NCBI RefSeq assembly: GCF_003417065.2
Contig: NZ_QVLT01000006.1
Coordinates: forward strand, 98,013 to 162,012
Source of the DNA: Hymenobacter lapidiphilus
GTDB taxonomy: Bacteria > Bacteroidota > Bacteroidia > Cytophagales > Hymenobacteraceae
Direction: 5' to 3'
Length of the DNA: 64,000 nucleotides
Numbering within the stretch: the first letter of the stretch is position 1; every line of letters starts with the position of its first letter. Below, piece after piece: positions 1-8,444 of the stretch. Below the pieces are notes generated by a model, which had not been told where the DNA came from, searched no databases, and saw only the letters and a list, made by a program, of their open reading frames with translations. The position numbers and the translations under genes were made by a program.

Positions 1-332
1 GCATCGCGATAGGCCGATAGTGGCGGCAGATTGCCGTTGAGCCCACGCACATTGCGGTCATCGGCCCGCAGCATACCGCCCATTAGAGCAGCCCGTGCAG
101 TAACAGCACCTGAAAGGTCGCGACGGTAAAAGGCCGTTATGGCGGGGCGATTATTGCGAAACTGGTAATATGGGGCAAGTTCGCCTTTGTACACAAGTCC
201 GCCTGCACCCAGCCCGATTTCACTGGTCGTCTGGGCCCCGGGAACCTGTGCTTGTACAGTACCGCCAAAAAAAACGCTCCCCATCGACCCGAAGCCGATA
301 AGGAGCATTTTAAGAGAAGTTGCTTTTATCAT
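1..332 (-). CDS. DUF6089-like outer-membrane beta-barrel protein (3' part outside window)
   Basis: Partial gene: the ATG is at 332 and the reading frame stays open to the window edge, giving about 110 residues. The N-terminus has a signal peptide (MIKATSLKMLL..., cut near AQA-Q). It continues with a pattern seen in Bacteroidota small outer-membrane barrels: GAGGLVYKGELAPYYQF followed by NNRPAITAFYRRDLSG. It lies directly downstream of another protein of the same type and is probably co-transcribed. DUF6089 proteins include PorG of the type IX secretion system, but the family has many paralogues, so a secretion role is only a possibility. The assignment to the family is from pattern memory; the truncation prevents a full check. 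Confidence 0.7.
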   Translation of the reverse strand, partial: MIKATSLKMLLIGFGSMGSVFFGGTVQAQVPGAQTTSEIGLGAGGLVYKGELAPYYQFRNNRPAITAFYRRDLSGAVTARAALMGGMLRADDRNVRGLNGNLPPLSAYRD

Positions 333-376
333 TAGACTGACTGGCAGTTGAGTAATACGACAGCCAGTGAGAATGG

Positions 377-1258
377 CTACCGGAATTTAGGGTTACGAAC
401 CCGAGGCGCAAGAATGTAATTTACCGAAACACCTAAGGTAGTATACCAGTCCTTTTCGTTGCTTTTACCACGTTGACCACTGGCTTGCTGAGCTTCGGTA
501 TAGGTACCAGCTAGTTCACGGGTAATGTCCCAGCCGAAATACTTGGCATCGTCGGATCCAAGCAGAGAGCGGTCGGCAACATAATTGGTGCTTACGTCAT
601 CTAGGTAATCAGTGAATGTCTTGCGGAAGCCCAGTTCCAAGCCGATATCGAAACTCTTATTGAGCTTGTAGCGGGCACCGGCACCGAAAGGAATGACAAA
701 CTGCGTGAGGCTATAGCCGCTTGACTGCCCTTCAGTTCTCAACGGCTGCAGAGCTACTATATTGCCATCTTCGTTTTCTCCTTTTGGGTTATGGCGGATA
801 ACGCCTACACCGCCAAACAGATAAGGAACAAAATCAGGGCGCTTTATATAGTTGTTACGATTTTCGACCAAATCAAAAATACCTACGCCAGCCAATTCAA
901 AAATATCGTTGCGGAAGTTCATATTCCGGTTGTAGCGATACTTGGCATCCCCGTCGTTCTGATCAGCGGCTTTAGCATCATCACCTGTAATACGGCCGTA
1001 CGAAAGCGAAGCGCGGGCCGATATTCGGGGCGCGAAACGATGGGTGAACGTTAGCCCAAGGTTAGGGCGAGTGGCGCCGGCACGGAAGCTGGGAATGCTG
1101 GGCTTCGGCGTAATGTCACCGAAGTAGTTCATGGCATTCAGCGATACACCAACCGTGTTGTACTGCTTGCGCTTGCTGAATTGCTGCGCATCAGCTTCCG
1201 ATGCCAGCATCGTGAGAGCCAACAGCGGGGCGGCGGTAAAGGCGAAAAATTGCTTCAT
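377..1258 (-). CDS. DUF6089 family (PorG-like) outer-membrane protein
   Basis: A 293-residue protein with a signal peptide ending around residue 24 (ASEADA-QQ). The mature part alternates polar and hydrophobic residues with repeated aromatic strand ends and finishes in a barrel-like C-terminus. Features typical of DUF6089 are the early VSLNAMNYFGDITP segment, the RFAPRISARASLSYGRI strand and the FVPYLFGGVGVIRHNP strand. PorG, a DUF6089 protein, anchors the PorKN ring of the type IX secretion system to the outer membrane; whether this copy does so is unproven. It follows NAD kinase and precedes a second DUF6089-like gene. In many Bacteroidota this cluster continues into uppS and bamA, which would lie beyond the window. 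A TACTTTTG box 75 bases upstream could serve as a promoter. Confidence 0.8.
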   Translation of the reverse strand: MKQFFAFTAAPLLALTMLASEADAQQFSKRKQYNTVGVSLNAMNYFGDITPKPSIPSFRAGATRPNLGLTFTHRFAPRISARASLSYGRITGDDAKAADQNDGDAKYRYNRNMNFRNDIFELAGVGIFDLVENRNNYIKRPDFVPYLFGGVGVIRHNPKGENEDGNIVALQPLRTEGQSSGYSLTQFVIPFGAGARYKLNKSFDIGLELGFRKTFTDYLDDVSTNYVADRSLLGSDDAKYFGWDITRELAGTYTEAQQASGQRGKSNEKDWYTTLGVSVNYILAPRVRNPKFR

Positions 1259-1332
1259 ACTCTGGCGTTATTTAAAAATAGCGGTTCCGGGGAGAGAGCC
1301 AAAACCGTAAAATTCACAGTTTCAGCCGAAGA

Positions 1333-1340
1333 CAAAAGTA
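1333..1340 (-). promoter_or_regulatory. Candidate -7 box (TACTTTTG) upstream of the DUF6089 gene
   Basis: On the minus strand the octamer matches the Bacteroidota -7 consensus TAnnTTTG. It lies between NAD kinase and the DUF6089 gene, leaving a leader of roughly 70 bases. I do not see a matching -33 TTTG at the expected spacing, so support is limited to the one box. Confidence 0.35.
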
Positions 1341-1381
1341 AGGCTTCGTAGGAACTAAAAAAAGAAATGTTCGAAAAAAGG

Positions 1382-2275
1382 CTAAACCGGCACGTCGGCA
1401 GGATTTCTCCGATCGAGGCCCCAGTTCAATTTGCTGCGCAAGGTACTCAGGAAGTTGACCTGATTGAGTTTAACTAGCTGAGCGTTGAAATTTTCCCGAC
1501 GAACGGCGACCTGAATACCGGCTTCGACAGTTCGGGAGCGGGAATCGAGCGACAACAGGAAGTTGTTGCTCCTTCCTTCAATTTCGAAGGAAATCACACT
1601 CCGGTCGGGTACAATAAGAGGTCGTACGTTCAGATTGTGAGGGCATACGGGAGCAATAACAAAATTGTTTGTTTGGGGTAGCATTACGGGTCCGCCGCAA
1701 CTGAGCGAGTAGCCCGTAGAGCCGGTAGGCGTGGCTACAATCAGGCCATCGGCCCAGTAAGAGTTTAGGTATTCGCCATCAATATACGTGTGCACAACAA
1801 TCATCGACGAGCTGTCGCGCTTGAGGATGCTGAACTCATTGAGGCCGAAATTAATATCGCCAAACGTGTCAGGGTCAGTATCGACACGGATGAGGCTGCG
1901 CTCTTCGAGCACGAAGTGGCCCTTGAACAGAGCATCGATGGCTGGCAGGATGGTTTCGGGCGAGATGGTGGCCAGGAAACCCAGCCGGCCGGTGTTGATG
2001 CCCAGAATCGGGATTTGCAATGCCCCTACGTAAGTAACGGTATCGAGCAGCGTGCCGTCGCCGCCAATGCTGAGCACGAAGCGGCAGCCGGCGAGCGAGT
2101 CGGTGCGACCGAAACGGCTGATACCCTCGGGGATGGTCACGTACTGACTGAGGTATTCGTAGAAGCTATGCTCCATGCGAATTTCAGCCTGCCGACGCAG
2201 CAAATCGTCGAGCAATGCCTGCAACACGGGCGCCTGTTGCTCAGCAAACGGCTTGCCCAGAATAGCTATTTTCAT
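1382..2275 (-). CDS. nadK: NAD kinase
   Basis: Phosphorylates NAD+ to NADP+ in the cytoplasm with ATP. The 297-residue length fits the bacterial family. Diagnostic motifs are GGDGT at residues 71-75 (ATP/polyphosphate site and catalytic Asp), NTGRLGFL at 94-101, and the glycine/threonine-rich TPTGSTGYS at 182-190 followed by SCGGP. It then has the PVCPHNLNVRPLIVP stretch typical of the C-terminal beta-sandwich. The gene sits between a BamA-like gene upstream (37-base gap) and a DUF6089 gene downstream. The CBS - nadK - PorG-like order recurs in Bacteroidota, so this looks like the ordinary single chromosomal copy. All key residues are present. Confidence 0.97.
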   Translation of the reverse strand: MKIAILGKPFAEQQAPVLQALLDDLLRRQAEIRMEHSFYEYLSQYVTIPEGISRFGRTDSLAGCRFVLSIGGDGTLLDTVTYVGALQIPILGINTGRLGFLATISPETILPAIDALFKGHFVLEERSLIRVDTDPDTFGDINFGLNEFSILKRDSSSMIVVHTYIDGEYLNSYWADGLIVATPTGSTGYSLSCGGPVMLPQTNNFVIAPVCPHNLNVRPLIVPDRSVISFEIEGRSNNFLLSLDSRSRTVEAGIQVAVRRENFNAQLVKLNQVNFLSTLRSKLNWGLDRRNPADVPV

Positions 2276-2312
2276 ACTGACAAGGTAGCGCGAGCAGTTT
2301 TAACCGATTGCA

Positions 2313-3794
2313 TCAGATGGGAAACTGGGTGCGGAAGAAAATTCCGTCTTGCTGCTCACGAGTGCGGGCATATTCGAGCGTGAACACCCAGTCATAGTAC
2401 GTGACCAGGTGCAGGCCGAGGCCGGCTGAGGTCAGCAAGCGGTTGGGCAGTTGGTTGACGGCAAGCACAGTCCGTTGCCCGACGTAGCCCACATCGGCAA
2501 AGATATTTAAATAAAATGCCAGCGGAATAGTATTGAAGCGGCTGCTGGGTACGCCATTTAACCGGACCCGACCCAGATCGAGCAGGCGCAGCGAAAGCCC
2601 CTGTTGCAATAGTGCCAGTTGCCGACCCTCTATTACGTAGGCATCATAGCCGCGCACAAGTAGATCGTAGCCCAGAGCGCGGCTGTCGGGATAAGCCAGG
2701 GCGCGGGCCACCCGCAGTTGCCCTGTGGCCCCCACAGCATAGTAGAACGGACCGCCCAAGGCCATATAGCGAGCATAGCGGCCCCGCACAGTAAGACTGC
2801 CAGGCGTACTGCTGTCTAAGAAAGACCGGTAGCCAACCTGTAGCTGAGCATACTGGCCGCTGAGCGGATAAGCGAAGGTGTTGCGGCGGTTGAGCGTTGT
2901 AGTCAGGTTGAACTCGAAGTATTCGCGCCGGGGGCCGTTGAGAAAGTAGCGGGGGTTATAGTAAAGAACCGAATCAGAAACCCGCTCGCGGTGGTAGGAG
3001 GCGTCGAGGGCGGCCAACAGCTGCACCGTGCGGCGCCAGCGCAGACCCATGGTAGCATACTGCCGCTCGATGGGAAATGCGTTGTCCTGGCGCAAATTGC
3101 GGAGACGGTCATTGAAGGTAGCGTAATCGAGGGCGCGGGCGCGGTAGTAAGAGTAGCCAGCACCGAAGCCTACCCGGCGGCGACGACCGTAGCCGGGCGC
3201 CTCATAAAACAGCTCGTACTTGCGGTTGAAACCCAATTGCAGGTTAGCCAGCAACTGTTCGTTGCGCCCCCGGAAGTTGCGCTGCACCAAATGCAGGCCG
3301 TAGTCCACCCGCTTCCAACGGTCGGGTCGGTCGCGCCACGATTGAAAGTTGCGGTCGGCCAACGAGAAGATTGGGATGGGGAACAGGTACCAGCGTTCCT
3401 GGAAGCTGTAGAGTACAGTCAACTCGCCCTCGCGGCAAACAGCTTTCAGCAGCACCTGATGAAACAGCTGCAGATTGAAGAGGCGGCGGCGGTTGAGTTC
3501 GAGGCGGCGGGACAGCGTAGCGGCGCTCAGAGTATCGCCCTCAGCAAAGTCGAGCTCGGCCCGCAATACCACTTCTTTGGTGGTCCTATTACCCACGAAC
3601 AGTACCCGGCCTATCCGCAACTGCGCGTAATTCGGGCATTGGGCCTGCACGAGGCTATCAGGGCCCGCGCGGCGCAACGTGTCGGGAAGCGCGGCAGCCG
3701 GCAGCCGGCCGGCCAGAGTGGGGCCCGCCGGAACGCGTGGGGCAGCCGAACCGGGCAGCCCGCTCAGCAGTAAGAGGAGCAGCGTAATCAGCAC
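2313..3794 (-). CDS. BamA/TamA-type outer-membrane protein with one POTRA domain
   Basis: A 493-residue protein with a short signal sequence (LITLLLLLLSGLPGSAA). It has a single POTRA-like segment at about residues 60-135 (IGRVLFVGNRTTKEVVLRAE...GDTLSAATL...LFNLQLFHQV) and then a C-terminal barrel rich in Tyr/Arg strands, ending in FRTQFPI. Members of this superfamily insert or translocate proteins at the outer membrane. With only one POTRA and no lipase or other passenger, it is not the main BamA (normally five POTRAs). The first in-frame start is GTG, 14 bases after the CBS gene's stop; no in-frame ATG lies between them, and a few upstream residues could belong to the protein. Probably translated in the CBS - barrel - nadK operon. 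Confidence 0.8.
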   Translation of the reverse strand: MLITLLLLLLSGLPGSAAPRVPAGPTLAGRLPAAALPDTLRRAGPDSLVQAQCPNYAQLRIGRVLFVGNRTTKEVVLRAELDFAEGDTLSAATLSRRLELNRRRLFNLQLFHQVLLKAVCREGELTVLYSFQERWYLFPIPIFSLADRNFQSWRDRPDRWKRVDYGLHLVQRNFRGRNEQLLANLQLGFNRKYELFYEAPGYGRRRRVGFGAGYSYYRARALDYATFNDRLRNLRQDNAFPIERQYATMGLRWRRTVQLLAALDASYHRERVSDSVLYYNPRYFLNGPRREYFEFNLTTTLNRRNTFAYPLSGQYAQLQVGYRSFLDSSTPGSLTVRGRYARYMALGGPFYYAVGATGQLRVARALAYPDSRALGYDLLVRGYDAYVIEGRQLALLQQGLSLRLLDLGRVRLNGVPSSRFNTIPLAFYLNIFADVGYVGQRTVLAVNQLPNRLLTSAGLGLHLVTYYDWVFTLEYARTREQQDGIFFRTQFPI

Positions 3795-3808
3795 TCGTGT
3801 CAGCCGGC

Positions 3809-4495
3809 TCAGACGTTCAGGTAGCGCAACAGGGCATCGTAGCGCTGCTGCTCGTCCTCATCGGGCTCCCCGGCGCCACTGAACTGGGCCATAATGGAGT
3901 AGTTGAACCGCTCCAACGTAGCTATAATACGGGCCAGGTTGGGCGTATTGAGCTTGAGCGTGAGCCGGATGCGGTAAGGGTCGTGCTCATCCTGGGCAAC
4001 GTGAGCACTGAGAATTTTAGCGTCGTTCTCCTCTACGTAGCGGCTTATTTGCGTGAGCGAGTAGTCGCGCTCTTCCATTGAAAGCACCAGGATACCCAAC
4101 TGCCCGCTGGACGCCGGCACCTTACCGAAAGCGGCCAGCGTGTCGCTTACGGTCACCACGCCCAAATATTCGCGCTGGTCGTCGAGCACGGGCACGAGCT
4201 GGATGTTGTTCTGCACGGCCAGCTCGATGATGTTGTAGAAGTGCTGGTCGTGCTGCACGTGCACATCGGCGTACTGCAGCTGCAGGCTACCAAGCAGGCG
4301 TTCTTCGCTGCCGTCATGGTCCTGGTCGAGCAGGTCCGATTCGGTGACGAGGCCCCGGTAGAGGCGGTCGTCGAGTACCGGCAGCTGGCCCACGTGAAAT
4401 TCCTCCAGCCAGCGGGCGGCCTTCTCCGTGGTGTCCGTCACCTTGAGCGGCGGCACCAGCGGGTTCAGTAGTTCTTCGGCGAGGATGGAGTTCAT
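3809..4495 (-). CDS. CBS-domain protein (AcuB-like)
   Basis: 228 residues when started at MNSILAEELL; the frame is open further upstream, but the residues there are arginine/cysteine-rich and not family-like. Two CBS modules occupy about residues 1-125: the first around LNPLVPPLKVTDTTEKAARWLEEFHVGQLPVLDD, the second around NNIQLVPVLDDQREYLGVVTVSDTLAAF. An ACT-like tail (GQLGILVLSMEERDYSLTQISRYVEEN) follows. CBS pairs bind adenosine nucleotides and usually regulate a partner, but no partner is evident here. It is the first gene of a minus-strand cluster with the BamA-like gene and nadK, an arrangement common in Bacteroidota. Confidence 0.85.
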   Translation of the reverse strand: MNSILAEELLNPLVPPLKVTDTTEKAARWLEEFHVGQLPVLDDRLYRGLVTESDLLDQDHDGSEERLLGSLQLQYADVHVQHDQHFYNIIELAVQNNIQLVPVLDDQREYLGVVTVSDTLAAFGKVPASSGQLGILVLSMEERDYSLTQISRYVEENDAKILSAHVAQDEHDPYRIRLTLKLNTPNLARIIATLERFNYSIMAQFSGAGEPDEDEQQRYDALLRYLNV

Positions 4496-4599
4496 GAGCA
4501 GAGCAGAAAAGCAGGGCAGGCACCGGCCGTATAAGTCCGGGGCCCGGCCGAAGGTTTGCGCGGCCTCGCCGGGGCGTACGCTAGATAAGACACTTCTTA

Positions 4600-4654
4600 T
4601 CAAAAACAAAAGAGCCGGTTAGCCACCAGGGGGTTGCATTGGCTGGGGCCGGCT
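4600..4654 (-). terminator. Rho-independent terminator after the alpha/beta hydrolase
   Basis: On the minus strand an AGCCGG...AGCCA arm pairs with TGGCT...CCGGCT and is followed by a T-rich run (CTCTTTTGTTTTTG). It starts about 7 bases after the hydrolase stop and separates that unit from the CBS operon. Confidence 0.65.
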
Positions 4655-4660
4655 AAGAAA

Positions 4661-5434
4661 CTACGAAGCCAAGCCGGCAGTGGTTTGCAGAAAGCCCATG
4701 AGCAGCCGGTTGAAGTCGGCGGGGCGCTCCATCATGGGCGCGTGGCCGCAGTGGTCGAGGAAGCGCAGCTCGGAGTTGGGCAGCAGCCGGTGAAACTCGT
4801 GGGCCACCACAGGGGGCGTGATGGTGTCGTTGAGGCCCCACACAAGCAGCGTGGGCACTTTTATGCGGCTCAACTCCTTGGATAAATTATGCCGCTGGGC
4901 CGAGCGGGCAATACTGATGATGCGCAGGCACTTGGCGTTGGAGTTGGTCACACTGAACACCTCATCGACCAGCTCCTGGGTGGCCACGGTGGGGTCGTAG
5001 AAGGTGTAGGCCACTTTTTCCTGCACGTAGGCGTAGTTGCCGCGCTTGGGGAATGAGCCGCCCATGCCGTCCTCGAACAGGCCGCTGCTACCGGTGAGCA
5101 CCAGCCGGGCCACCCGGGCCGGGTTCTGGAGCGTGTACACCAGCGCGATGTGGCCGCCCAACGAATTGCCCAGCACGGTGCAGGGCTCCAAGAGGTTGAT
5201 TTCAGCCACAAATTCCTCCACAAAACTTACCAGACCCGGCACGCCAGCCTTCAGCAGGGGCATGTCGTAGATGGGCAGCAGCGGAATGACGACGCGGTAG
5301 CGAGTACTGAATTCGGCAATAACTTCTTCCCAGTTGCTGAGCGCCCCAAACAGGCCATGCAGCAGCAGCAGCACCTCGCCGGTGCCTTCGTCTACGTACC
5401 GAAACTCGTTTTTCTCTTGAATCCGCAACGTCAT
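4661..5434 (-). CDS. Alpha/beta-fold hydrolase
   Basis: 257 residues starting at MTLRIQEKNEF; an upstream extension would overlap pabA and is not family-like. It shows the oxyanion-hole motif HGLFGALSNW (residues 26-35), the nucleophile elbow GNSLGG with Ser91, an acid in WGLNDTITPP, and the catalytic His in DHCGHAPMMERP. The fold matches MhpC/BioH-like carboxylesterases; the natural substrate cannot be read from sequence. It follows pabA by 5 bases on the same strand and is probably co-transcribed, although no folate or tryptophan role is implied. A terminator follows. Confidence 0.88.
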   Translation of the reverse strand: MTLRIQEKNEFRYVDEGTGEVLLLLHGLFGALSNWEEVIAEFSTRYRVVIPLLPIYDMPLLKAGVPGLVSFVEEFVAEINLLEPCTVLGNSLGGHIALVYTLQNPARVARLVLTGSSGLFEDGMGGSFPKRGNYAYVQEKVAYTFYDPTVATQELVDEVFSVTNSNAKCLRIISIARSAQRHNLSKELSRIKVPTLLVWGLNDTITPPVVAHEFHRLLPNSELRFLDHCGHAPMMERPADFNRLLMGFLQTTAGLAS

Positions 5435-5439
5435 CTTCG

Positions 5440-6054
5440 CTATCCAAATAAACCGGCCGGCGGGGCCGGGGCGGTAGTTGCAATGATACAACTCTGCACC
5501 CAATTGCCGAGCATTTCCAACCCGTGGGTGGTCAGCAAGGCTTCGGGATGGAACTGTACACCGTGCAAAGGTAAGCTACGATGGCGCAGGGCCATGATTT
5601 CGGCGCTGGCATCGGTGGTAACGGCCAGCGCCTCCAGTACTGGCGGCAGCCCGCGCACGGCCAGCGAGTGGTAGCGCGTAACGGCCATGCGGGCCGGCAG
5701 CCCGTCCCAGAGCACGTCGGGCACGGTCCAAGTGATGTCCGACACCTTGCCGTGCATGGGCCGCGCCCCGCGCGCCACTTCGCCCCCAAAAAACTGGCCC
5801 AGGGCCTGGTGGCCCAGGCAGACGCCTAGCATCGGCAGCCGCTGGTGGAACTCCTCGATAACGGCCAGCAGGTTGCCCGCGCCCGCCGGTGTGCCCGGCC
5901 CCGGTGACAACACCACAGCCTCGGGCGCCAAGGCCACCAGCTCGGCCAGCGGCAAATCGTTGCGGCGCACCAGCACCTCGCACCCCAGCTGCCGCAGATA
6001 GTCGAGCAGGTTGTAGGTAAAGGAGTCGAAGTTGTCGAGCAGCAACAGGCGCAT
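5440..6054 (-). CDS. pabA: Aminodeoxychorismate/anthranilate synthase glutamine amidotransferase subunit
   Basis: 204-residue class I glutamine amidotransferase that supplies ammonia to a PabB or TrpE partner for p-aminobenzoate or anthranilate synthesis. The N-terminal LLLLDNFDSFTYNLLDYL block is diagnostic. The catalytic triad is visible: Cys79 in GVCLGHQAL, with His169 and Glu171 in GVQFHPEALLTTHG. The conserved SPGPGTP loop is at 50-56. The gene is not in a trp cluster and no synthase partner lies nearby, so PabA, TrpG or a shared subunit cannot be separated; the symbol is a best guess. The gene starts with ATG and is followed at once by the hydrolase. Confidence 0.9.
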   Translation of the reverse strand: MRLLLLDNFDSFTYNLLDYLRQLGCEVLVRRNDLPLAELVALAPEAVVLSPGPGTPAGAGNLLAVIEEFHQRLPMLGVCLGHQALGQFFGGEVARGARPMHGKVSDITWTVPDVLWDGLPARMAVTRYHSLAVRGLPPVLEALAVTTDASAEIMALRHRSLPLHGVQFHPEALLTTHGLEMLGNWVQSCIIATTAPAPPAGLFG

Positions 6055-6209
6055 ATTTTTAGTTTAGAGCTTTGTGCTTCGTTGATAGCGCTTTGGCCGT
6101 TCCGGATTGGAAGGCGGGATTCTGCTGAACAAGCTAAGCTTTACGAACAAGACACAAAGCACTAAACCTGAACGGCCTAAGCACTGAGCTCTAACAACTA
6201 AGCTCAAAT

Positions 6210-6731
6210 CTAAAAGACTTCCCGCAGGCGGGTGAGCAGGGTGCTGGCGAAGGGCAGCACAAAACCGACAATTTCCAGCGCTGCGGGCGTGGCCTGACGC
6301 ACGAAGGGCAACACCTGCGAATCGGCGGCGAGCTGGGGCGAGATGAGCGGTACACCGGCCGCCTCGACGCCGTAGAGCAGCAGGCTCAGGCCCAATATCC
6401 ACTTAAGCATGCCGCCCACGGCTCCGCCCAGGTTGTCGAGAAACCCCAGCGGCGTGAGGTGTACGGCCGTTTTGAGCAGGCCGCTGAGTAGATGCACGCC
6501 CCAGCCGATAGCGGCAAATACGAGCACGAACGACACCAGCGGCAGCAGCCCAAACGCCTCGCCCACGTACTCTCGTACCAGCGGAATGGCATCGTTGAGC
6601 AGCGCCAGCCCGCCCACCAGCCCCAGCACTAGCGCCAGCAGCGTGGCTACCTCCAGTACCAGCCCGCGCCGGTAGCCCTGCACGGCCCCAATCCCCAGCG
6701 GAATCAGCAGGAAAATGTCAAAAGTGGACAT
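6210..6731 (-). CDS. CvpA family membrane protein
   Basis: 173 residues with four predicted hydrophobic segments and the CvpA opening MSTFDIFLLIPLGIGAVQGYRRGLVLEV. This includes the characteristic G-x-x-R-G turn between the first two helices and a following LALVLGLVGG helix. CvpA (colicin V production) proteins are inner-membrane proteins linked in other bacteria to envelope integrity and biofilm phenotypes; the mechanism is unsettled. It lies between YqeY upstream and pabA downstream on the same strand. The 155 bases before pabA hold a loose inverted repeat (TTAGAGCTTTGTGCTT near 6063; AAGCACTGAGCTCTAA near 6179) and no gene. Confidence 0.85.
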   Translation of the reverse strand: MSTFDIFLLIPLGIGAVQGYRRGLVLEVATLLALVLGLVGGLALLNDAIPLVREYVGEAFGLLPLVSFVLVFAAIGWGVHLLSGLLKTAVHLTPLGFLDNLGGAVGGMLKWILGLSLLLYGVEAAGVPLISPQLAADSQVLPFVRQATPAALEIVGFVLPFASTLLTRLREVF

Positions 6732-6804
6732 GGAGCTGGTGAAGGTCTTAGAGTCTCAGGGACTTGGACGACTGGCGGCGCGGCCGTCCAAGTCCCCAGC
6801 CTCA

Positions 6805-7269
6805 TTAGAAATTCGTGTTGTTGAGCAGGTTGCTGACGGTCTGGGAGATGAGGCGGCCGTCGGCCAGGCCGGCCAGTTCGCGGGCGGCTACGCCCATTAC
6901 TTTGCCCAGGTCGGAGGGGCCGGTGGCGCCCACGCGCTGAATAATGTGCACCAGTTTCTCCACCAGCTCGGCTTCCGAAAGCTGCTGGGGCAGGTACTCT
7001 TCGATGATGGCCAGCTCGTTGAGCTCCACCTCCTCAAGGTCGGAGCGGAACTGCTCGTTGTAGGTTTGCGCGGCTTCGCGGCGCTGCTTAGCCTGCTTGG
7101 TGAGCAGCTTCATTTCGGCATCGGAGGTGAGGGCCGCACCTTGCTGGCCCTCGGCCGTTTCGGCCAGCAGTATCTGCGACTTGATGCTGCGTAGCGCGGT
7201 CAGGCGCAGCTTGTCTTTGGCCAGCATGGCCTTTTTGATGTCGGCGTCGATGGTTTCTTTCAGAGACAT
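6805..7269 (-). CDS. GatB/YqeY domain-containing protein
   Basis: 154 residues, the normal size for stand-alone YqeY. The N-terminal helical half starts MSLKETIDADIKKAMLAKDKLRLTALR (read as two parts). The C-terminal half has the conserved YLPQQLSEAELVEKL block, then DLGKVMGVAARELAGLADGRLISQTV, resembling the tail domain of GatB. In GatB this domain helps bind tRNA; free YqeY proteins are widespread and poorly characterised. It is transcribed towards cvpA with a 73-base gap. Confidence 0.92.
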   Translation of the reverse strand: MSLKETIDADIKKAMLAKDKLRLTALRSIKSQILLAETAEGQQGAALTSDAEMKLLTKQAKQRREAAQTYNEQFRSDLEEVELNELAIIEEYLPQQLSEAELVEKLVHIIQRVGATGPSDLGKVMGVAARELAGLADGRLISQTVSNLLNNTNF

Positions 7270-7296
7270 AGTTCAGGGGGAAAAGAAGGCGTAAAA

Positions 7297-8373
7297 CTAG
7301 CTGTTATTACCGGATGCGGATTCAGCTGCTACCCTTAGCGCCGTTTGAAACTTCTGCGGAGCGTCGAGGTACAGCGCCAGTCGTTCGACGGTTTGGGGCA
7401 GGCCGTAGGGGCCACTGGCATAGTGAGGCTCGTTCAGCGTGAGAAGCAGGTTAGGCGGGGTGAGCAGCAAGCGAGCCGCATTTACGAGGCCCGGCGCGGC
7501 GGGCGGCACATCGTTGATTGGAATGCAGGCGGTGATGGCCGTGGCGGGCAGGCGTAATTCCCACAGAAAACCCACTCGCAGGACCAGCTCGCCGCTGTCC
7601 GTCAGGCGCACCGGCCGCAGGCGCACGGCCCGCAGGTGGGCCAGCAGCAACAGCAAACCGTAGCCGTGCAGCAGCCCTCCCCACAGCGCCGCCGTGGGGC
7701 TCCAGCGCAACAGCAACACATGCGCCACCCCCATTTCCACCACCGACAACAGCCCCACCGTGGCGAAGTAAGCCGTAAAGGCCGATTCACGGTAGGCGGT
7801 AAATACCTGGTCGGTGGGCCGGATTTCGGGGCGGCCCCGCCAGCTCAGCAGCGCATAGTAGAACAGGCTAATTTCGCTCACCAGGGGCGCGAGCGGCCGG
7901 CCGAACACGGTTTGGAAGGCCACTTGCAGGTTCGCCACCACGTCAGGATTCTCTTCGGCCGCCACCCGGTAGGCCAAGCGCAGGCGGCGCAGGTTCAGCA
8001 AAGCCAGCCCCGCCACCAACGCTTCCACGGCTACCAGGCTGTGCTTTGCCCACTGCACGTACGTTTGCTGGGCCGTCGGGAGCAGCCAAAACGCCAACGC
8101 CACGGCTCCGGCGAAGGCCGCCGCCACGGCTCCGGCGAAGGCCGCCGCCACGGTGCTGGCAGGCAGCCGGTAGGGCCGCACTATCAACAGGTAGAACAGG
8201 CCGGGCAGCAGGACCAGCACATCAAAGCTGACGGCGGCGGGCAATGCGGGGCGAAAGGTAAAATCGGGCCGTTGGATGACCAAAAATTCGAACCCGATTA
8301 CGGCCAGCAGCAGGAAACCAAAGGCCAGCGCGAAACGGTAACGGGTAAGGGCAGCAGCAAGCATGGGCTTCAA
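7297..8373 (-). CDS. Multi-pass membrane protein of unknown function
   Basis: 358 residues that I do not recognise as a named family. At least six hydrophobic segments are evident in the first 260 residues, such as [19 protein letters not shown] and [12 protein letters not shown] soluble C-terminal part of roughly 100 residues ([21 protein letters not shown]...) resembles a membrane-linked PH-like beta sheet. A perfect 24-base tandem duplication inside the gene adds eight residues (repeated AAAFAGAV) within a membrane helix. It is upstream of yqeY on the same strand and divergent from pdxJ. Confidence 0.7.
   Translation of the reverse strand: MKPMLAAALTRYRFALAFGFLLLAVIGFEFLVIQRPDFTFRPALPAAVSFDVLVLLPGLFYLLIVRPYRLPASTVAAAFAGAVAAAFAGAVALAFWLLPTAQQTYVQWAKHSLVAVEALVAGLALLNLRRLRLAYRVAAEENPDVVANLQVAFQTVFGRPLAPLVSEISLFYYALLSWRGRPEIRPTDQVFTAYRESAFTAYFATVGLLSVVEMGVAHVLLLRWSPTAALWGGLLHGYGLLLLLAHLRAVRLRPVRLTDSGELVLRVGFLWELRLPATAITACIPINDVPPAAPGLVNAARLLLTPPNLLLTLNEPHYASGPYGLPQTVERLALYLDAPQKFQTALRVAAESASGNNS
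8099..8146. repeat. 24-bp perfect tandem duplication inside a membrane-protein gene
   Basis: Two exact copies of a 24-base unit (8099-8122 and 8123-8146), with a partial third copy following. The length is a multiple of three, so the frame is kept and the protein gains one [12 protein letters not shown] block in a transmembrane helix. A site prone to slippage. Confidence 0.9.
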
Positions 8374-8444
8374 CTAAAAGGTTAACGGGCTGTTGGGGCT
8401 ACGTATCTTTACGGCCCGTACTTTTCCTTCAGCCTGCCCCCGGT

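Noticed and set aside
377..3794. Full T9SS or BAM operon
   Set aside because: Only PorG-like and single-POTRA proteins are visible; core genes are outside or absent.
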